Shown: positions 46,573 through 56,557, counted from the first letter of the stretch. The stretch is 64,000 bases of DNA from Niveibacterium sp. SC-1 (GCF_038235435.1 NZ_CP151275.1:3162001-3226000), one strand, 5' to 3'. Notes: generated from the letters alone by a model not told the origin. Numbers and translations: made by a program.

Positions 46573-48236
46573 CAGACAGACTCCCGATAAGTGAAGTGGT
46601 CAAAGTCAGCGTGCATGCGCCGGCCGGTGAGGTCCTGGCAGGCGAGCCCGAGGTAGTTGCCGGTAAAGCCGAAGCTGCGCGCGTAGCCGCCGTCGAACAC
46701 GGTCGCGTGTTCGTCCGAGAGCATGGCCGCGGGCAGCGCCGGTCCCACCGGCTGCCAGGGCGCATCGCCCTGGGCGTATTCGAAGTGGAAGCGGTCGAGC
46801 GCGAACACGACCTTCAGGCGCACCGTGCCGGCCGCCAGCGGGATCGCCTCGCTCCACTCATGGTAGATGCCGTGATCGTTGCCGAGCAGCCGCAACACCC
46901 GCTCGCCCGCGTTGGGCGCGCCGTGCGGCGCCACAGTGACGCAGAGGTAGGCGTGGTTCTGGGTGTTGTAGTAGGCGAGCAGGCCCGCCATCTGCTGGAA
47001 GGATTCCGGCGCGAAGTCGAGTTCCGTCTCGGCCTCGCAGCGGAAGTGCTGCTGGCGTCGCATGACCAGACTCTGGTCGTGGAAGGACATCAGCGATTCG
47101 CGACCGGTCAGGCGCAGCCAGCCGGGGCGCGCGGCCAGACTGACCCAGCTCGGGTCGAAGGGCGCGCGCAGGCTGTTGAAGTGCCCGGAGAGCGCGGGCG
47201 CATCGAAGTCGTCGCGCGCGGGCTCGGCGGCGAAAGGCGCCGCGGGCAGGTCCGGTGCGGGCACTTCCCGGCGCGGAACATTGTCGCCGTGCGTGGTGCG
47301 TAGCCAACCGTCGGCGGTCCACTCGACCCGTTGCAGGGCGGTTTCGCGACCGAGGATGCAATGGGCGCCGCGGTAACTTTCCGGCGTCGGCGCGTCTTCG
47401 GGCAGCTCGGCCCATTCGATCGGGCGACCACAAAGATGTGCGAGGTACCACTCCCCTGCCGGTGTATCGACCAGGCAGCCGTGGCCGGCACGCTGCAGCG
47501 CGCCTGCACTCTTGCCGTCGGCGGTGAGCAGCGGATGCTGCACCGTTGTCGGCAGTTCGTACGGCCCGGTGAGGCTGCGCGAACGCGCGACCGTCACGGC
47601 GTGCTCATAGCCGGTGCCGCCTTCGGCGGTCATCAGGTAGTAGTACCCCTCGCGCTTGTAGACGTGCGGACCTTCGACGCGCCCCAGGCTCGTGCCCTCG
47701 AAGATCCGGTGAATCGGTCCGACCAGACGCTGCGCGTCACGGTCGTACTCCTGCAGCAGGATGCCGGAGAAGGGATTCGTGCCCTTGCAGAAGCTCCACT
47801 CCATGTTGGCGAGCCAGGTGCGGCCGTCGTCGTCATGGAAGAGCGAGGGGTCGAAACCCGAGCTGTTCAGGTACACCGGCTCCGACCACGGCCCGTCGAG
47901 GCTGGGCGCGGTCACGAGGTAGTTGTGGGTGTCCTTGTATGCGCCGGTGAAGCTGCGCACATTGGTGAAGATGAGCCAGAACTGTCCGTGCGCGTGTGTC
48001 AGGCACGGCGCCCAGATGCCTGCGGAGTTCGGGTTGCCACGCATCGCCAGCTGGCTCTCACGCGTCAGCACGTAGCTGTGATGCTGCCAATGCACCAGGT
48101 CGCGCGAGTGATGGATGCGTACGCCGGGCCACCATTCGAAGGTGGAGGTCGCGAGGTAGTAGTCCTCGCCCACCCGCAGGATCGAGGGATCCGGATGGAA
48201 ACCGGGCAGGACTGGGTTATGGATGTTTCTGCTCAT
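46572..48236 (-). CDS. xynB: Glycoside hydrolase family 43 beta-xylosidase
   Basis: This 554-residue enzyme begins [20 protein letters not shown] with the catalytic Asp of the GH43 propeller. It continues with [19 protein letters not shown] and the catalytic Glu in GRVEGPHVY, followed by a C-terminal beta-sandwich (from ~330) as in GH43 subfamily 11 xylosidases. With no signal peptide it should cleave imported xylo-oligosaccharides in the cytoplasm to xylose. The frame extends 95 codons upstream, antisense-like and unrelated. It is the third gene of xylB-xylA-xynB-tkt. Confidence 0.92.
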   Translation of the reverse strand: MSRNIHNPVLPGFHPDPSILRVGEDYYLATSTFEWWPGVRIHHSRDLVHWQHHSYVLTRESQLAMRGNPNSAGIWAPCLTHAHGQFWLIFTNVRSFTGAYKDTHNYLVTAPSLDGPWSEPVYLNSSGFDPSLFHDDDGRTWLANMEWSFCKGTNPFSGILLQEYDRDAQRLVGPIHRIFEGTSLGRVEGPHVYKREGYYYLMTAEGGTGYEHAVTVARSRSLTGPYELPTTVQHPLLTADGKSAGALQRAGHGCLVDTPAGEWYLAHLCGRPIEWAELPEDAPTPESYRGAHCILGRETALQRVEWTADGWLRTTHGDNVPRREVPAPDLPAAPFAAEPARDDFDAPALSGHFNSLRAPFDPSWVSLAARPGWLRLTGRESLMSFHDQSLVMRRQQHFRCEAETELDFAPESFQQMAGLLAYYNTQNHAYLCVTVAPHGAPNAGERVLRLLGNDHGIYHEWSEAIPLAAGTVRLKVVFALDRFHFEYAQGDAPWQPVGPALPAAMLSDEHATVFDGGYARSFGFTGNYLGLACQDLTGRRMHADFDHFTYRESV

Positions 48237-48259
48237 CGGGGGGATCTGCAGACGGCAAC

Positions 48260-48319
48260 GCGCCCGCTGCGGGAGCGGGCGCATCGCAAAACAAGGAGGC
48301 ACGGCGTCTTTGCCGTGCC
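48260..48319 (-). terminator. Double hairpin between xylA and xynB (attenuator or processing site)
   Basis: On the minus strand there is first a perfect 8-bp stem GGCACGGC/GCCGTGCC (48298-48305, 48312-48319) followed by TCCTTGTTTTG. Then comes a perfect 9-bp stem GCGCCCGCT/AGCGGGCGC (48260-48268, 48274-48282). The first looks like a leaky terminator. Both could also protect the xylA mRNA end. Confidence 0.55.
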
Positions 48320-48333
48320 CGAAGACCGTTACC

Positions 48334-49650
48334 TTAGCAGAAACGGTTGAGCAGGTTTTCCAGGTATTCCTGGCGACCCGATTGCGGCAGCACGTCCGTG
48401 TTGCGATCCAGCACGCGCTGGGCGACTTGATCCAGCGACAGCTTGCCGCCCAGGACCTGCTGACCGAACTCCTGCTTCCAGCCGGCGTAGCGGTCTGCGA
48501 CGGCCTTGGCGTGACGACCATCCTTGATCATGGCTTCGGCGATCAGCAGCGCACGGGCGGAGACATCCATGCCGCCAATGTGGCCGTGGAACAGATCGAC
48601 CGGATCCGTCGATTGACGGCGCACCTTGGCGTCGAAGTTCACGCCGCCGGTGGTGAAGCCGCCGCCTTGCAGGATGTAGTACATCGCCAGGGCGGTGTCG
48701 GGGATGTTGTTCGGGAACTGGTCGGTATCCCAGCCGCATTGGTAGTCGCCGCGGTTCATGTCGATCGAACCGAAGATGTCGTGCGCGAAGGCGGTCTCGA
48801 TCTCGTGCTCGAAGGTGTGGCCGGACAGCGTGGCGTGGTTGGCTTCGATGTTGACCTTGACGTCCTTCTCCAGGCCGTACTTCTTCAGGAAGCCATACAC
48901 GGTGGCGGTGTCGAAGTCGTACTGGTGCTTGGAGGGCTCGCGCGGCTTCGGCTCGATCAGGATCGGGCCCGACAGGCCGATCTTGTGCTTGTACTCGACA
49001 GCCATGGTCAGGAAGCGGCCCATCTGCTCGAGCTCGGACTTCATGTTCGTGTTGATCAGGGTTTCGTAGCCTTCACGACCGCCCCACATCACGTAGTTGG
49101 CGCCGCCCAGCTTCTTGGTGGCGTCCATGGCTTCCTTCACCTGGAGCGCGGCCATCGCGAAGATTTCCGGATCCGGGTTGGTGGAGGCGCCGGACATGAA
49201 GCGGCGGTGGCTGAACATGTTGGCCGTGCCCCACAGCAGCTTGATGCCGGTTTCTTCCTGCTTCTTGGCCAGCACGTCGACCATGCGCTTGAAGTTCTCG
49301 ACGCTTTCACGCGGGGTCGCGCCTTCGGGGGCGACGTCGCGGTCGTGGAAGCAGTAGAACGGGGCGCCCAGCTTCGAGAAGAAGTCGAAAGCCACATCGG
49401 CCTTGGCCATGGCCGCTTCCATCGGGTTGCTGATCTTGTGCCAGGGGCGCTGGAAGGTGCCGTCGTAGCCGAACGGGTCGAAGCCGTTCCAGCAGAAGGT
49501 GTGCCAGTAACAGACCGCGAAGCGCAGGTGCTCTTCCATGGTCTTGCCCAGCACTACGCGGTTCTTGTCGTAGTAGCGGAAGGCGAGCGGGTTTTCCGAG
49601 TTCTCACCTTCAAACTTGATCTTGTCGATACCTTCGAAATAGCTGCTCAT
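48334..49650 (-). CDS. xylA: Xylose isomerase
   Basis: This 438-residue group II xylose isomerase converts D-xylose to D-xylulose. Visible motifs are [12 protein letters not shown] (catalytic His and Asp), [23 protein letters not shown] (metal Glu), [17 protein letters not shown] and the metal-binding [23 protein letters not shown] precedes the ATG. It lies 36 bp after xylB. Confidence 0.98.
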   Translation of the reverse strand: MSSYFEGIDKIKFEGENSENPLAFRYYDKNRVVLGKTMEEHLRFAVCYWHTFCWNGFDPFGYDGTFQRPWHKISNPMEAAMAKADVAFDFFSKLGAPFYCFHDRDVAPEGATPRESVENFKRMVDVLAKKQEETGIKLLWGTANMFSHRRFMSGASTNPDPEIFAMAALQVKEAMDATKKLGGANYVMWGGREGYETLINTNMKSELEQMGRFLTMAVEYKHKIGLSGPILIEPKPREPSKHQYDFDTATVYGFLKKYGLEKDVKVNIEANHATLSGHTFEHEIETAFAHDIFGSIDMNRGDYQCGWDTDQFPNNIPDTALAMYYILQGGGFTTGGVNFDAKVRRQSTDPVDLFHGHIGGMDVSARALLIAEAMIKDGRHAKAVADRYAGWKQEFGQQVLGGKLSLDQVAQRVLDRNTDVLPQSGRQEYLENLLNRFC

Positions 49651-49686
49651 TGCTGGCTCCTTAGTGTGTGCGTCGTCGTTCCCGGA

Positions 49687-51153
49687 TTAGCGTGCAAAAA
49701 GATCACGCACACGGGGATAGAGGGTTTTGAAACGTTCATAGCGCGGCAGCAGGCGTGCCCGTTGCGCGGCGTCTGGCTTGAATAGGGTCCTGGTCGGCGG
49801 TGCGGTGCAAACGCGGGCTTCATCACCGCCTGCGGCGAGCCAGGCGAGACGTGCGGCACCCAGGGCGCCACCGGCTTCCGAGCCTTCCACCGTCACCACC
49901 TCGGTGTTGAGCATGGTGGCGTGCAACTGGGCCCATTCCGGGCTGCGCGAACCGCCGCCCACCAGCGAGAGGCGACCGACTTCGGTGCCCGCCGCCTGCA
50001 GGGCCGCCAGACCATCGGTGATCGCGAAGGTCACGCCTTCGATCACGGAATAGGCCAGACGCGCCGCATCGGTGTCGTGGTTCAGACCGAAGAACACGCC
50101 TTGCGCTTCCGCGTCGTTGTGCGGGGTGCGCTCGCCGGAGAGGTAGGGCAGGAAGATCGGTGCCGAATCCAGGGCCGACTGCGGCAGCGCGCGCATCTGG
50201 TCGAGCAGCGCGCTCTCGCTCACCGCGCCGACGAGACGGGTGACCCAGGAGAGGCAGCTTGCCGCCGAGAGAATCACGCTCATCTGGTGCCAGCGGCCCG
50301 GTACGGCATGGCAGAAGGCATGCGCCGCGGACTGCGGGTTGGGACGGAAGCGGTCGGTGACCACGAAGAGCACACCGGAGGTGCCGAGCGAGATGAAGCC
50401 GTCGCCGGGCGCCACCGCGCCGATGCCCACCGCGCTGGCAGCGTTGTCGCCACCACCGCCGGCCACCACCACGTCTGAGGACAGGCCCCACTCCGCCGCG
50501 AGGGCGGGCAGCAGCTTGCCGGAGATGGCCGAGCCTTCAACAAGGCGCGGCATGTGCGAACGGTTCAGGCCGGTTGCGGCCAGGAGTTCATCCGACCAGT
50601 CGCGCTTGGCAACGTCCAGCCACAGCGTGCCGGCCGCGTCGGACATCTCGCTGACCTTTTCGCCAACCAGCTTCATGCGCAGGTAATCCTTGGGCAGCAG
50701 CACCGAGGCGACCTTGGCGAAGATTTCCGGCTCGTTCTTGGCGACCCACACCAGCTTCGGCGCAGTGAAGCCCGGGAAGGCCAGGTTGCCCGAGACGTCC
50801 GGCAGCTTGGGGAAGCGCGCAGTCAGCTCGACGCATTCGGCGGCCGAACGGGTGTCGTTCCACAGGATGGCCGGGCGCAGCACTTTGTCCTGCGCGTCGA
50901 GCAACGTGGCGCCGTGCATCTGGCCGGAGAGGCCGATCGACTTGATCTTCGAGTATTCCGCCGGGACCTTGGCGCGCAGGGCCGCCATGGCCTTGCCGGT
51001 CGCGCTCCACCATTCGGCGGGGTCCTGTTCGGACCAGTGCGGGTGCGGACGCGAAACCGTGAGCTTTTCGCCCACCGTGGCGACGATGCGGTGATCGTCC
51101 GCCAGCAACAGCAGCTTCACCTCGGAAGTGCCAAGGTCGATGCCAAGAAACAT
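49687..51153 (-). CDS. xylB: Xylulokinase
   Basis: This 488-residue FGGY-family kinase phosphorylates D-xylulose to xylulose-5-phosphate. It has FLGIDLGTSEVKLLLLADD (phosphate 1 loop), GLSGQMHGATLLD (substrate contact), GGGGDNAASAVGIG with the catalytic Asp, and LVGGGSRSPEWAQ for ATP. AAGGAG lies 6 nt before the ATG. It is the first gene of the xylose operon, with a promoter/operator about 90 bp upstream. Confidence 0.97.
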   Translation of the reverse strand: MFLGIDLGTSEVKLLLLADDHRIVATVGEKLTVSRPHPHWSEQDPAEWWSATGKAMAALRAKVPAEYSKIKSIGLSGQMHGATLLDAQDKVLRPAILWNDTRSAAECVELTARFPKLPDVSGNLAFPGFTAPKLVWVAKNEPEIFAKVASVLLPKDYLRMKLVGEKVSEMSDAAGTLWLDVAKRDWSDELLAATGLNRSHMPRLVEGSAISGKLLPALAAEWGLSSDVVVAGGGGDNAASAVGIGAVAPGDGFISLGTSGVLFVVTDRFRPNPQSAAHAFCHAVPGRWHQMSVILSAASCLSWVTRLVGAVSESALLDQMRALPQSALDSAPIFLPYLSGERTPHNDAEAQGVFFGLNHDTDAARLAYSVIEGVTFAITDGLAALQAAGTEVGRLSLVGGGSRSPEWAQLHATMLNTEVVTVEGSEAGGALGAARLAWLAAGGDEARVCTAPPTRTLFKPDAAQRARLLPRYERFKTLYPRVRDLFAR

Positions 51154-51240
51154 CCCTATCTCCTTTGGTCTGTCAGCAGCGCGTTCTCGCTGGAAGCCGC
51201 GCTGTGATTCGCGCGGACTGCACCTGACGCGTTGGCCCGG

Positions 51241-51269
51241 ATATTAGTTCGATTTTCGATCCAATTCAA
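51241..51269 (-). promoter_or_regulatory. xylB promoter with embedded operator
   Basis: On the minus strand TTGAAT (51264-51269) and TAATAT (51241-51246) are 17 bp apart. The spacer is filled by an imperfect 21-bp palindrome (51244-51264), TTGGATCGA-AAA-TCGAACTAA, with 7 of 9 arm bases paired. A repressor bound there would block RNA polymerase. The expected 5' leader is about 80 nt. Confidence 0.6.
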
Positions 51270-51300
51270 CACGTCACCGATTTTTTCTTTGGCCCAGGAC

Positions 51301-51895
51301 AAAAACGGAGCGTTCCCGCCCCTTTGTCAGGCCCTTCCGCCTCATCATCTGCCGCCCCCGTTGCGGCCGCGCTTCGGCGCCATGACGGCCGTCTTTCCGA
51401 CGCCTGGCCGCACCGAGCCAAACCGGGTCCGCGTTCCGCAACCCACCGTCAGGCTCACGACCTCAGCCGCGGCGAATGACCACTCCTCGGCCGCCCTCTC
51501 GCACCTTCATTGAAGGTGCTCATCGCCATCCGCTCAAGGCGCCGACAGGACGACCAGGTCGCAAACCGCCCGACATGGTGATAACCGCGTTGGTCAAGCA
51601 GCCAAATGACGGCTTCGGGCGGCGCCGAGCCACCTCGGGACTAAGCCGAGCGCCCCGCTGCATGGTCCGGCGCATCGCCGTGCTTCTCGGCCGGCGTAGA
51701 TACGGAGCGCGCAAAAATCCGGGAATCCGCGCGGACGCAAGACTTATTGGCCCGGGACGCGCGGCGCGAGCCTCGCGGGCAACCTCCACGCGGGCCCTCG
51801 ACTTCCGCACAAACACCAAAAACGTCACATCTGTCACGAATTCATAAAGCGCGTGCGCTAGCGTTCGTCGCTTCGTCTTTCGCCAAGCGCTTGCC
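51301..51895. other. Long intergenic region without recognised gene
   Basis: About 600 bp lie between the xylB promoter and the EAL-CBS-GGDEF gene. The open frames here on both strands have no recognisable domain and look like chance GC-rich frames. The last ~70 bp are AT-richer, with GTCACATCTGTCAC shortly before the gene, and may hold its promoter. Confidence 0.4.
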
Positions 51896-53683
51896 ATGCC
51901 GTTCCGCGCGGACCTCGCTCCTTCCTCGACGGCCCATCAGGAGCTGATGGAAATCATCGCCGGCGAGCGCCTGAGCGCTTATTTCCAGCCCATCGTGCAG
52001 TTGCGGGGCGGCGAGATCCTCGGCCACGAGGGCCTGATCCGCGGCCCCTCTGACTCGGCCCTGCATTCCCCGCACGCCCTCTTCCAGGCCGCCGAACGCT
52101 ATGGGCAACTGGCCGCGCTGGAGCGCTGCGCCCTGCGCTCGCTGATCCGCCGCTTCGTCGAGCTGGATCTACCCGGCCTGCTCTTTCTCAACGCCAGCGC
52201 CGACTTCCTGCTCGACGACCTCGAAAGCCACTGGCGCCCCAGTCTGCAGGCGCTGGCGGACGCGGGCCTGCCGCCCGAGCGCATCGTCATAGAGCTGACC
52301 GAAACGCGCCCGGTCACTGACTACCCGCGCCTGCGCCGTCTCTTCACCCGGCTGCGCTCCGCCGGCTTCGCGCTGGCCATCGACGATCTGGGCGAAGGTT
52401 TCGCGAGCCTGCGCCGCTGGGTGGAACTGCGTCCCGGCTTCGTCAAGATCGATCGCTATTTCATCGAGGGCATCCATCGCGATCCGCTCAAACAGCAGTT
52501 CGTGCGCGCGATGGCGAGCATCGCGCAGGAAGCGCATGCCCGCGTGATCGCGGAAGGCGTGGAGTCGCCCGACGAACTGCATGTGCTGCAGGATCTGGGC
52601 TTCGCGATCGGCCAGGGTTATCTCTTCGGCCGACCGCATCCGGCACCGACGGGGGTGCTCGCCGGCGATCTGCGCGAACGCTTGTTCGCACGCTCCGGCC
52701 CGCGCACGCGCAACACCCCGCTCGCCCGCAGCGCACGCACCGCCGGCGCGTTGGCCAAACCGACGGAGGTCGCGCGCGAACACGAAACCTGCGCGGAGGT
52801 ACATGCCCGCTTCATCGCCACGCGCGAACTGGGTCTGCTGCCGGTGCTCGACAACGTCGGCCGCCCGGTCGGCGTGCTGCGCCGGCTGGACGTAATGGAG
52901 CGCATGTCCAAGCCCTTCATGCGGGAGCTCTACGGCCATCGCCCCTGCCGTTCGCTGATGGCCGAAGCCTGCCTGATCTTCGATGCGGCCACCGCGCTGG
53001 AGACCGTCAGTGAAGCAGTAGTGGAAGTGGACACCCGCCACTACTCGGACGGTTTCATTGTCACCCGGCAGGGCGAATACGCGGGCATGGCCACGATCGG
53101 CGATCTCATGCGTGCGATCACCGAGATCCAGATCCACGCCGCACGCTATGCCAACCCGCTGACCTTGCTGCCCGGCAACGTGCCGATCGACGACTATGTG
53201 GACCGGCTGATCGAGGAGGAAACACCCTGCGTGGTGGCCCACTTCGACATCGACAACTTCAAGCCGTACAACGATGTGCATGGCTATCGCCGGGGCGACG
53301 ATCTGATCCAGTTCACCGCTACCGTGCTCACCCGCGCGCGCGATCCCGAACTCGACTTCCTCGGTCACGTCGGCGGTGACGACTTCGTGCTGATCTTTCG
53401 CTCACTCGACTGGGAAGCGCGGGTGCGCAGCGCCCTGCGCGCCTTTGATGCAGGTGCGCCGGACTTCTATGCGCCGGAACACCGCGACGCTGGTGGCTTC
53501 AACTCGGTCGATCGCCAAGGCAGGGAAGTCTGGCATCCGCTGGTGACCCTTTCGGCAGGCGTGGTGCCCGTGAACGCGGGTCGACTGGACAACCATGTCG
53601 CGGTCGCAACCGCGGCGGCAGAAGTCAAAGGGCTCGCAAAGAGCGAGCCCGGGAGCACCTATTTCGTCGACCGTCGCGGCTGA
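51896..53683 (+). CDS. EAL-CBS-GGDEF c-di-GMP signalling protein
   Basis: This 595-residue cytoplasmic protein has an EAL phosphodiesterase domain (about 15-255: EGLIRG in place of EALxR, ELTETRP, AIDDLGEGFASLRR, AEGVES), a pair of CBS motifs (about 285-420) and a GGDEF domain (about 430-590) with GGDDF at the active site. The unusual order EAL-CBS-GGDEF is that of known bifunctional or ligand-gated proteins. Acidic residues for both activities seem present, except that Ala of EAL is Gly and Glu of GGDEF is Asp, both tolerated. CBS pairs often bind adenine nucleotides. Confidence 0.92.
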   Translation: MPFRADLAPSSTAHQELMEIIAGERLSAYFQPIVQLRGGEILGHEGLIRGPSDSALHSPHALFQAAERYGQLAALERCALRSLIRRFVELDLPGLLFLNASADFLLDDLESHWRPSLQALADAGLPPERIVIELTETRPVTDYPRLRRLFTRLRSAGFALAIDDLGEGFASLRRWVELRPGFVKIDRYFIEGIHRDPLKQQFVRAMASIAQEAHARVIAEGVESPDELHVLQDLGFAIGQGYLFGRPHPAPTGVLAGDLRERLFARSGPRTRNTPLARSARTAGALAKPTEVAREHETCAEVHARFIATRELGLLPVLDNVGRPVGVLRRLDVMERMSKPFMRELYGHRPCRSLMAEACLIFDAATALETVSEAVVEVDTRHYSDGFIVTRQGEYAGMATIGDLMRAITEIQIHAARYANPLTLLPGNVPIDDYVDRLIEEETPCVVAHFDIDNFKPYNDVHGYRRGDDLIQFTATVLTRARDPELDFLGHVGGDDFVLIFRSLDWEARVRSALRAFDAGAPDFYAPEHRDAGGFNSVDRQGREVWHPLVTLSAGVVPVNAGRLDNHVAVATAAAEVKGLAKSEPGSTYFVDRRG

Positions 53684-53719
53684 AAGCCGACGGCGGCGCT
53701 GACATCGCCTGACGGGCGC

Positions 53720-54442
53720 TCATTTCGTCAGCGCCATCAGCGTGTCGGCGTACCAGGCGCAGTTGAGGCCCAGTGCCTCATCCACGCCCGCGTCGCGCGT
53801 GCCCATGTCCATCCGGGTCGAGTGGATCCCGACGAGCTTCCAGGGCATGAGCTCATCGGCGCCGCCGCGGACACGCATGACGACCGGCGCACCGCTGATG
53901 CCGCGGTGTGTCCTCGCGTCGGTAAGAAAATACCCTTGCTTCTGGAAGCGTACGCCGAAGGCGGATGCCACCGTGGCCTGACGGGCAACCGGCAGACGGT
54001 GCACCACGTCATAGAAGCCAAGCGGGAACCCGACAATCAGCAAGGGCGTTCCGATCTCGAGACTTTCCGTGTAATCGGGCAGATGCGCCGGCGTAAGCAC
54101 GTGGAAGAAGGCACTCTCCGGCAGCACGCGCAGATCGATCTCGATCGCGGCCACGTCGACCGGGCCGGTCGCGTCCCGCGCGTGTCGCCACAGGCTGAGG
54201 CCTTGCCGGAACAGGGGCACGGAGATGACGACGGTGCGCGTCAGGTCGTCTGCATCGAGATGCAGTTCGATTTCTACGCTCGAAGGGAAATGGCCGCTCG
54301 GCTCATCAAAAAAAACGTGTCGACTCGTGACGAGAAAAAGCCGCTCTGCTCTGCGGAAGAAGAAACCCGTGGCGTTGGTGACACGGGTTCCGTTCAGGAC
54401 GGTGATCACCGGGACCACGGTCATCAAGATGGTATCTATCAA
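53720..54442 (-). CDS. Trypsin-like serine protease domain protein
   Basis: This 240-residue protein has a plausible catalytic triad: His 42 in LVTSRHVFF, Asp 96 in PVDVAAIEID and Ser 183 in HRGISGAPVV. A signal peptide is not evident. The start is a TTG at 54442 with AAGGAAG upstream; an ATG six codons later is an alternative. It follows the antiporter gene by 22 bp on the same strand. Single-domain proteases of this kind (no PDZ) are poorly characterised. Confidence 0.75.
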   Translation of the reverse strand: MIDTILMTVVPVITVLNGTRVTNATGFFFRRAERLFLVTSRHVFFDEPSGHFPSSVEIELHLDADDLTRTVVISVPLFRQGLSLWRHARDATGPVDVAAIEIDLRVLPESAFFHVLTPAHLPDYTESLEIGTPLLIVGFPLGFYDVVHRLPVARQATVASAFGVRFQKQGYFLTDARTHRGISGAPVVMRVRGGADELMPWKLVGIHSTRMDMGTRDAGVDEALGLNCAWYADTLMALTK

Positions 54443-54464
54443 GACGGGGCTTCCTTCTGCGACA

Positions 54465-55778
54465 TCAGCTGACTCGTGCCCTCGCGTGCGGGGCGCGGCG
54501 CTTCATGAATGGAAGCACGGTGATGCCGTGCAGGACGATCGACACGGCGACAGTCCACAAGGTGAGGGAAATCAATGTCTGCGCCAATTCGCCGTCAACA
54601 CCGCGATGCAGCGCGAAAGCGAGATAGAAGACCGAACCGATCCCGCGAATCCCGAACCACCCCATCATCGCGCGCTGCGCCACGGACAGCGAGGCGCCCA
54701 CCGTGCCGACCCAGATTGCCGCGGGGCGGATGACGAAGAAAAGAAGCGGGAGAAACCAGACCAGCTGGCTCATGAATTGCGCATACGGCAGCATCGCGCC
54801 GATCAGAACGACCATGGTCAGTTCGGCAAGCTTCTCGATCTGCCCGTTGAAGTTCTGCACGGCCTGGTCGGGCCGCGCCGTGCCCGAGCGACCGTCGGGC
54901 GCCACTGTTGTCGTCTCGCTGGCAATACGCGCCGACGCTGCCGGCTGCGCAAGGATCTCCTCGACGGGAACCCCCTTTCCTCGCCGTAGCGCGCAGCCCG
55001 CTGCGAAGACGGCAAGGAACCCCGAGGCGTGACAGATCGTTGCCGCGCCGTAGGCGATGGCGACCAGCCCCACGGCAACGAACTGATCGAGATCGGGCGC
55101 CTGGTGCAATCGGTGCTGCACCGCGAGAGTCAAGGTGCGCGTCGCCACACCAGAAGCGAAACCAATGAGCAGCCCACCGAGCATCGACCACAGCAAGTCC
55201 ACGGTCCACCAGTGAAGTCCGGCGGAACCCAGGGCGTGCATGCCCAGGAAGCCGAGGCCCAGCAGGACGAAGGGAAAGGCGGTGCCATCGTTGAGCGCCC
55301 CTTCACCCGACAAGCCGAAGCGCGTCAGCTCGGGACTCCTGCCACCGTCCGGTGCAATCCCCGCCGCGAGCACAGGATCGGTCGGCGCGAGGAGCGCCCC
55401 CAGCAGGATGGCTTCGCCAAGCGACAGGTCCATCAGGTACATGCTGGCCGCCGCCACCATCGCGATCGTCAGGACCATCGACGGCAGCGCCAGACGAACG
55501 GGCAGCAACCACTTCCTGCTCGTCAGCGGCACACCGAGATTCAGGCCTGCGGCAAACAGCGAGATGAGGACCGCAATCTCCGCCACTTGCGCGATCGATG
55601 CTGCATGGGCCAGGGGATCAAGTTCGAGAATGCCGGTGACATCAGGCCCCAGCACATAACCCAGGACGAGGTAGATCATCGCCGCACTGATGGGCAGGCG
55701 CTTGAGCAAGGAGTCGATCACCACCATCGACAGCAGCAAGGCGCCGACCATCACGGCCCAAGCCGCCGGAGAGATCAC
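54465..55778 (-). CDS. CPA1-type Na+(K+)/H+ antiporter
   Basis: This 437-residue membrane protein has about 12 helices and the NhaP/NHE core: ALLAPTDPVLA and SGEGALNDGTAFP with the essential Asn-Asp. A hydrophilic loop of ~45 residues (Ala/Thr/Arg-rich, about 275-315) is longer than usual. Such antiporters expel Na+ or K+ in exchange for protons. The start is a GTG at 55778. It is followed by the serine-protease-like gene, probably in one operon. Confidence 0.9.
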   Translation of the reverse strand: MISPAAWAVMVGALLLSMVVIDSLLKRLPISAAMIYLVLGYVLGPDVTGILELDPLAHAASIAQVAEIAVLISLFAAGLNLGVPLTSRKWLLPVRLALPSMVLTIAMVAAASMYLMDLSLGEAILLGALLAPTDPVLAAGIAPDGGRSPELTRFGLSGEGALNDGTAFPFVLLGLGFLGMHALGSAGLHWWTVDLLWSMLGGLLIGFASGVATRTLTLAVQHRLHQAPDLDQFVAVGLVAIAYGAATICHASGFLAVFAAGCALRRGKGVPVEEILAQPAASARIASETTTVAPDGRSGTARPDQAVQNFNGQIEKLAELTMVVLIGAMLPYAQFMSQLVWFLPLLFFVIRPAAIWVGTVGASLSVAQRAMMGWFGIRGIGSVFYLAFALHRGVDGELAQTLISLTLWTVAVSIVLHGITVLPFMKRRAPHARARVS

Positions 55779-55979
55779 CGATGGAATTCCGGATCCCGCC
55801 GGGTCGCGCGAGCGGTCGTGCCGGCCATGGCGCCCGGACGATCCTGGCCGGAACAGGGTGCACCCACGATCTCGCTTGCCGGGATGCTGGCAGCAAGACG
55901 CCGACCGAGTGGATCACCTGTCTGCGGCTGCCACGCAGGCGTATTCGGCGCGCGCCGCAACGCTGTGCGGCGCAGACCA

Positions 55980-56282
55980 CTAGGTCGCATCACTCCGCTT
56001 CTTGGCTTTGGGCGTCGCGGCGCGTGCGGGCTTCTTTCTGGCAGTCGGCGCATCGATCAGTTCGCGCCCGAAGACTTCCGCCGCTCGGCGCGCGTCGCCG
56101 AAGCTGCCGAAATCCGCCTGCACCTTCACCACCGCCGGATCCGCCCCGTTGAAATCCGTCACGCGAACCGCGGCTTGATACCGCATATCGAGGGGCGTGC
56201 GGCGCTTCTTGTCGGCGCCGGGCGCGAGGGGATAGACCAAGGGCTCGATCAGAAAACCCTTGTATTCGAGAAACGATTCCAT
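55980..56282 (-). CDS. Small hypothetical protein
   Basis: This 100-residue protein begins MESFLEYKGFLIEPLVYPL and contains RYQAAVRVTDF and a region with ARRAAEVFGRELID. The C-terminal ~20 residues are Lys/Arg/Ala-rich. It resembles small hypothetical proteins of betaproteobacteria with an N-terminal YKGF...I and central beta strands; no function is known. The ATG at 56282 has GAGG 8 nt upstream. Confidence 0.6.
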   Translation of the reverse strand: MESFLEYKGFLIEPLVYPLAPGADKKRRTPLDMRYQAAVRVTDFNGADPAVVKVQADFGSFGDARRAAEVFGRELIDAPTARKKPARAATPKAKKRSDAT

Positions 56283-56557
56283 TTGACAAGCCTCATCACA
56301 TGGCTCCATCGCTACTGGAGGAAACCGAGAGGCGCGTCAGCGCGTAATCGGAAAGAGAGATCGCCGGAAGCGGTCCGGCTGGGAAAGCGGGGCTCAAAAG
56401 CCCGGGGGTTGCGCGGTCATCGTCTACCCATAGGTGAACGAGCGCAAGCACAATTGTTCGTCGCCTGGGCTCATGCGCAACGATTCCCACGGATGACTCG
56501 CAAGGCGCTTGCGCCGACCATGCGTTCGCGCTGGCGCTCGTGCGCTGACGCACGCGA

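Noticed and set aside
51476..51897. Possible small genes on both strands before the EAL-CBS-GGDEF gene
   Set aside because: Compositionally biased, no ribosome-binding site or domain, and the two frames overlap each other on opposite strands.
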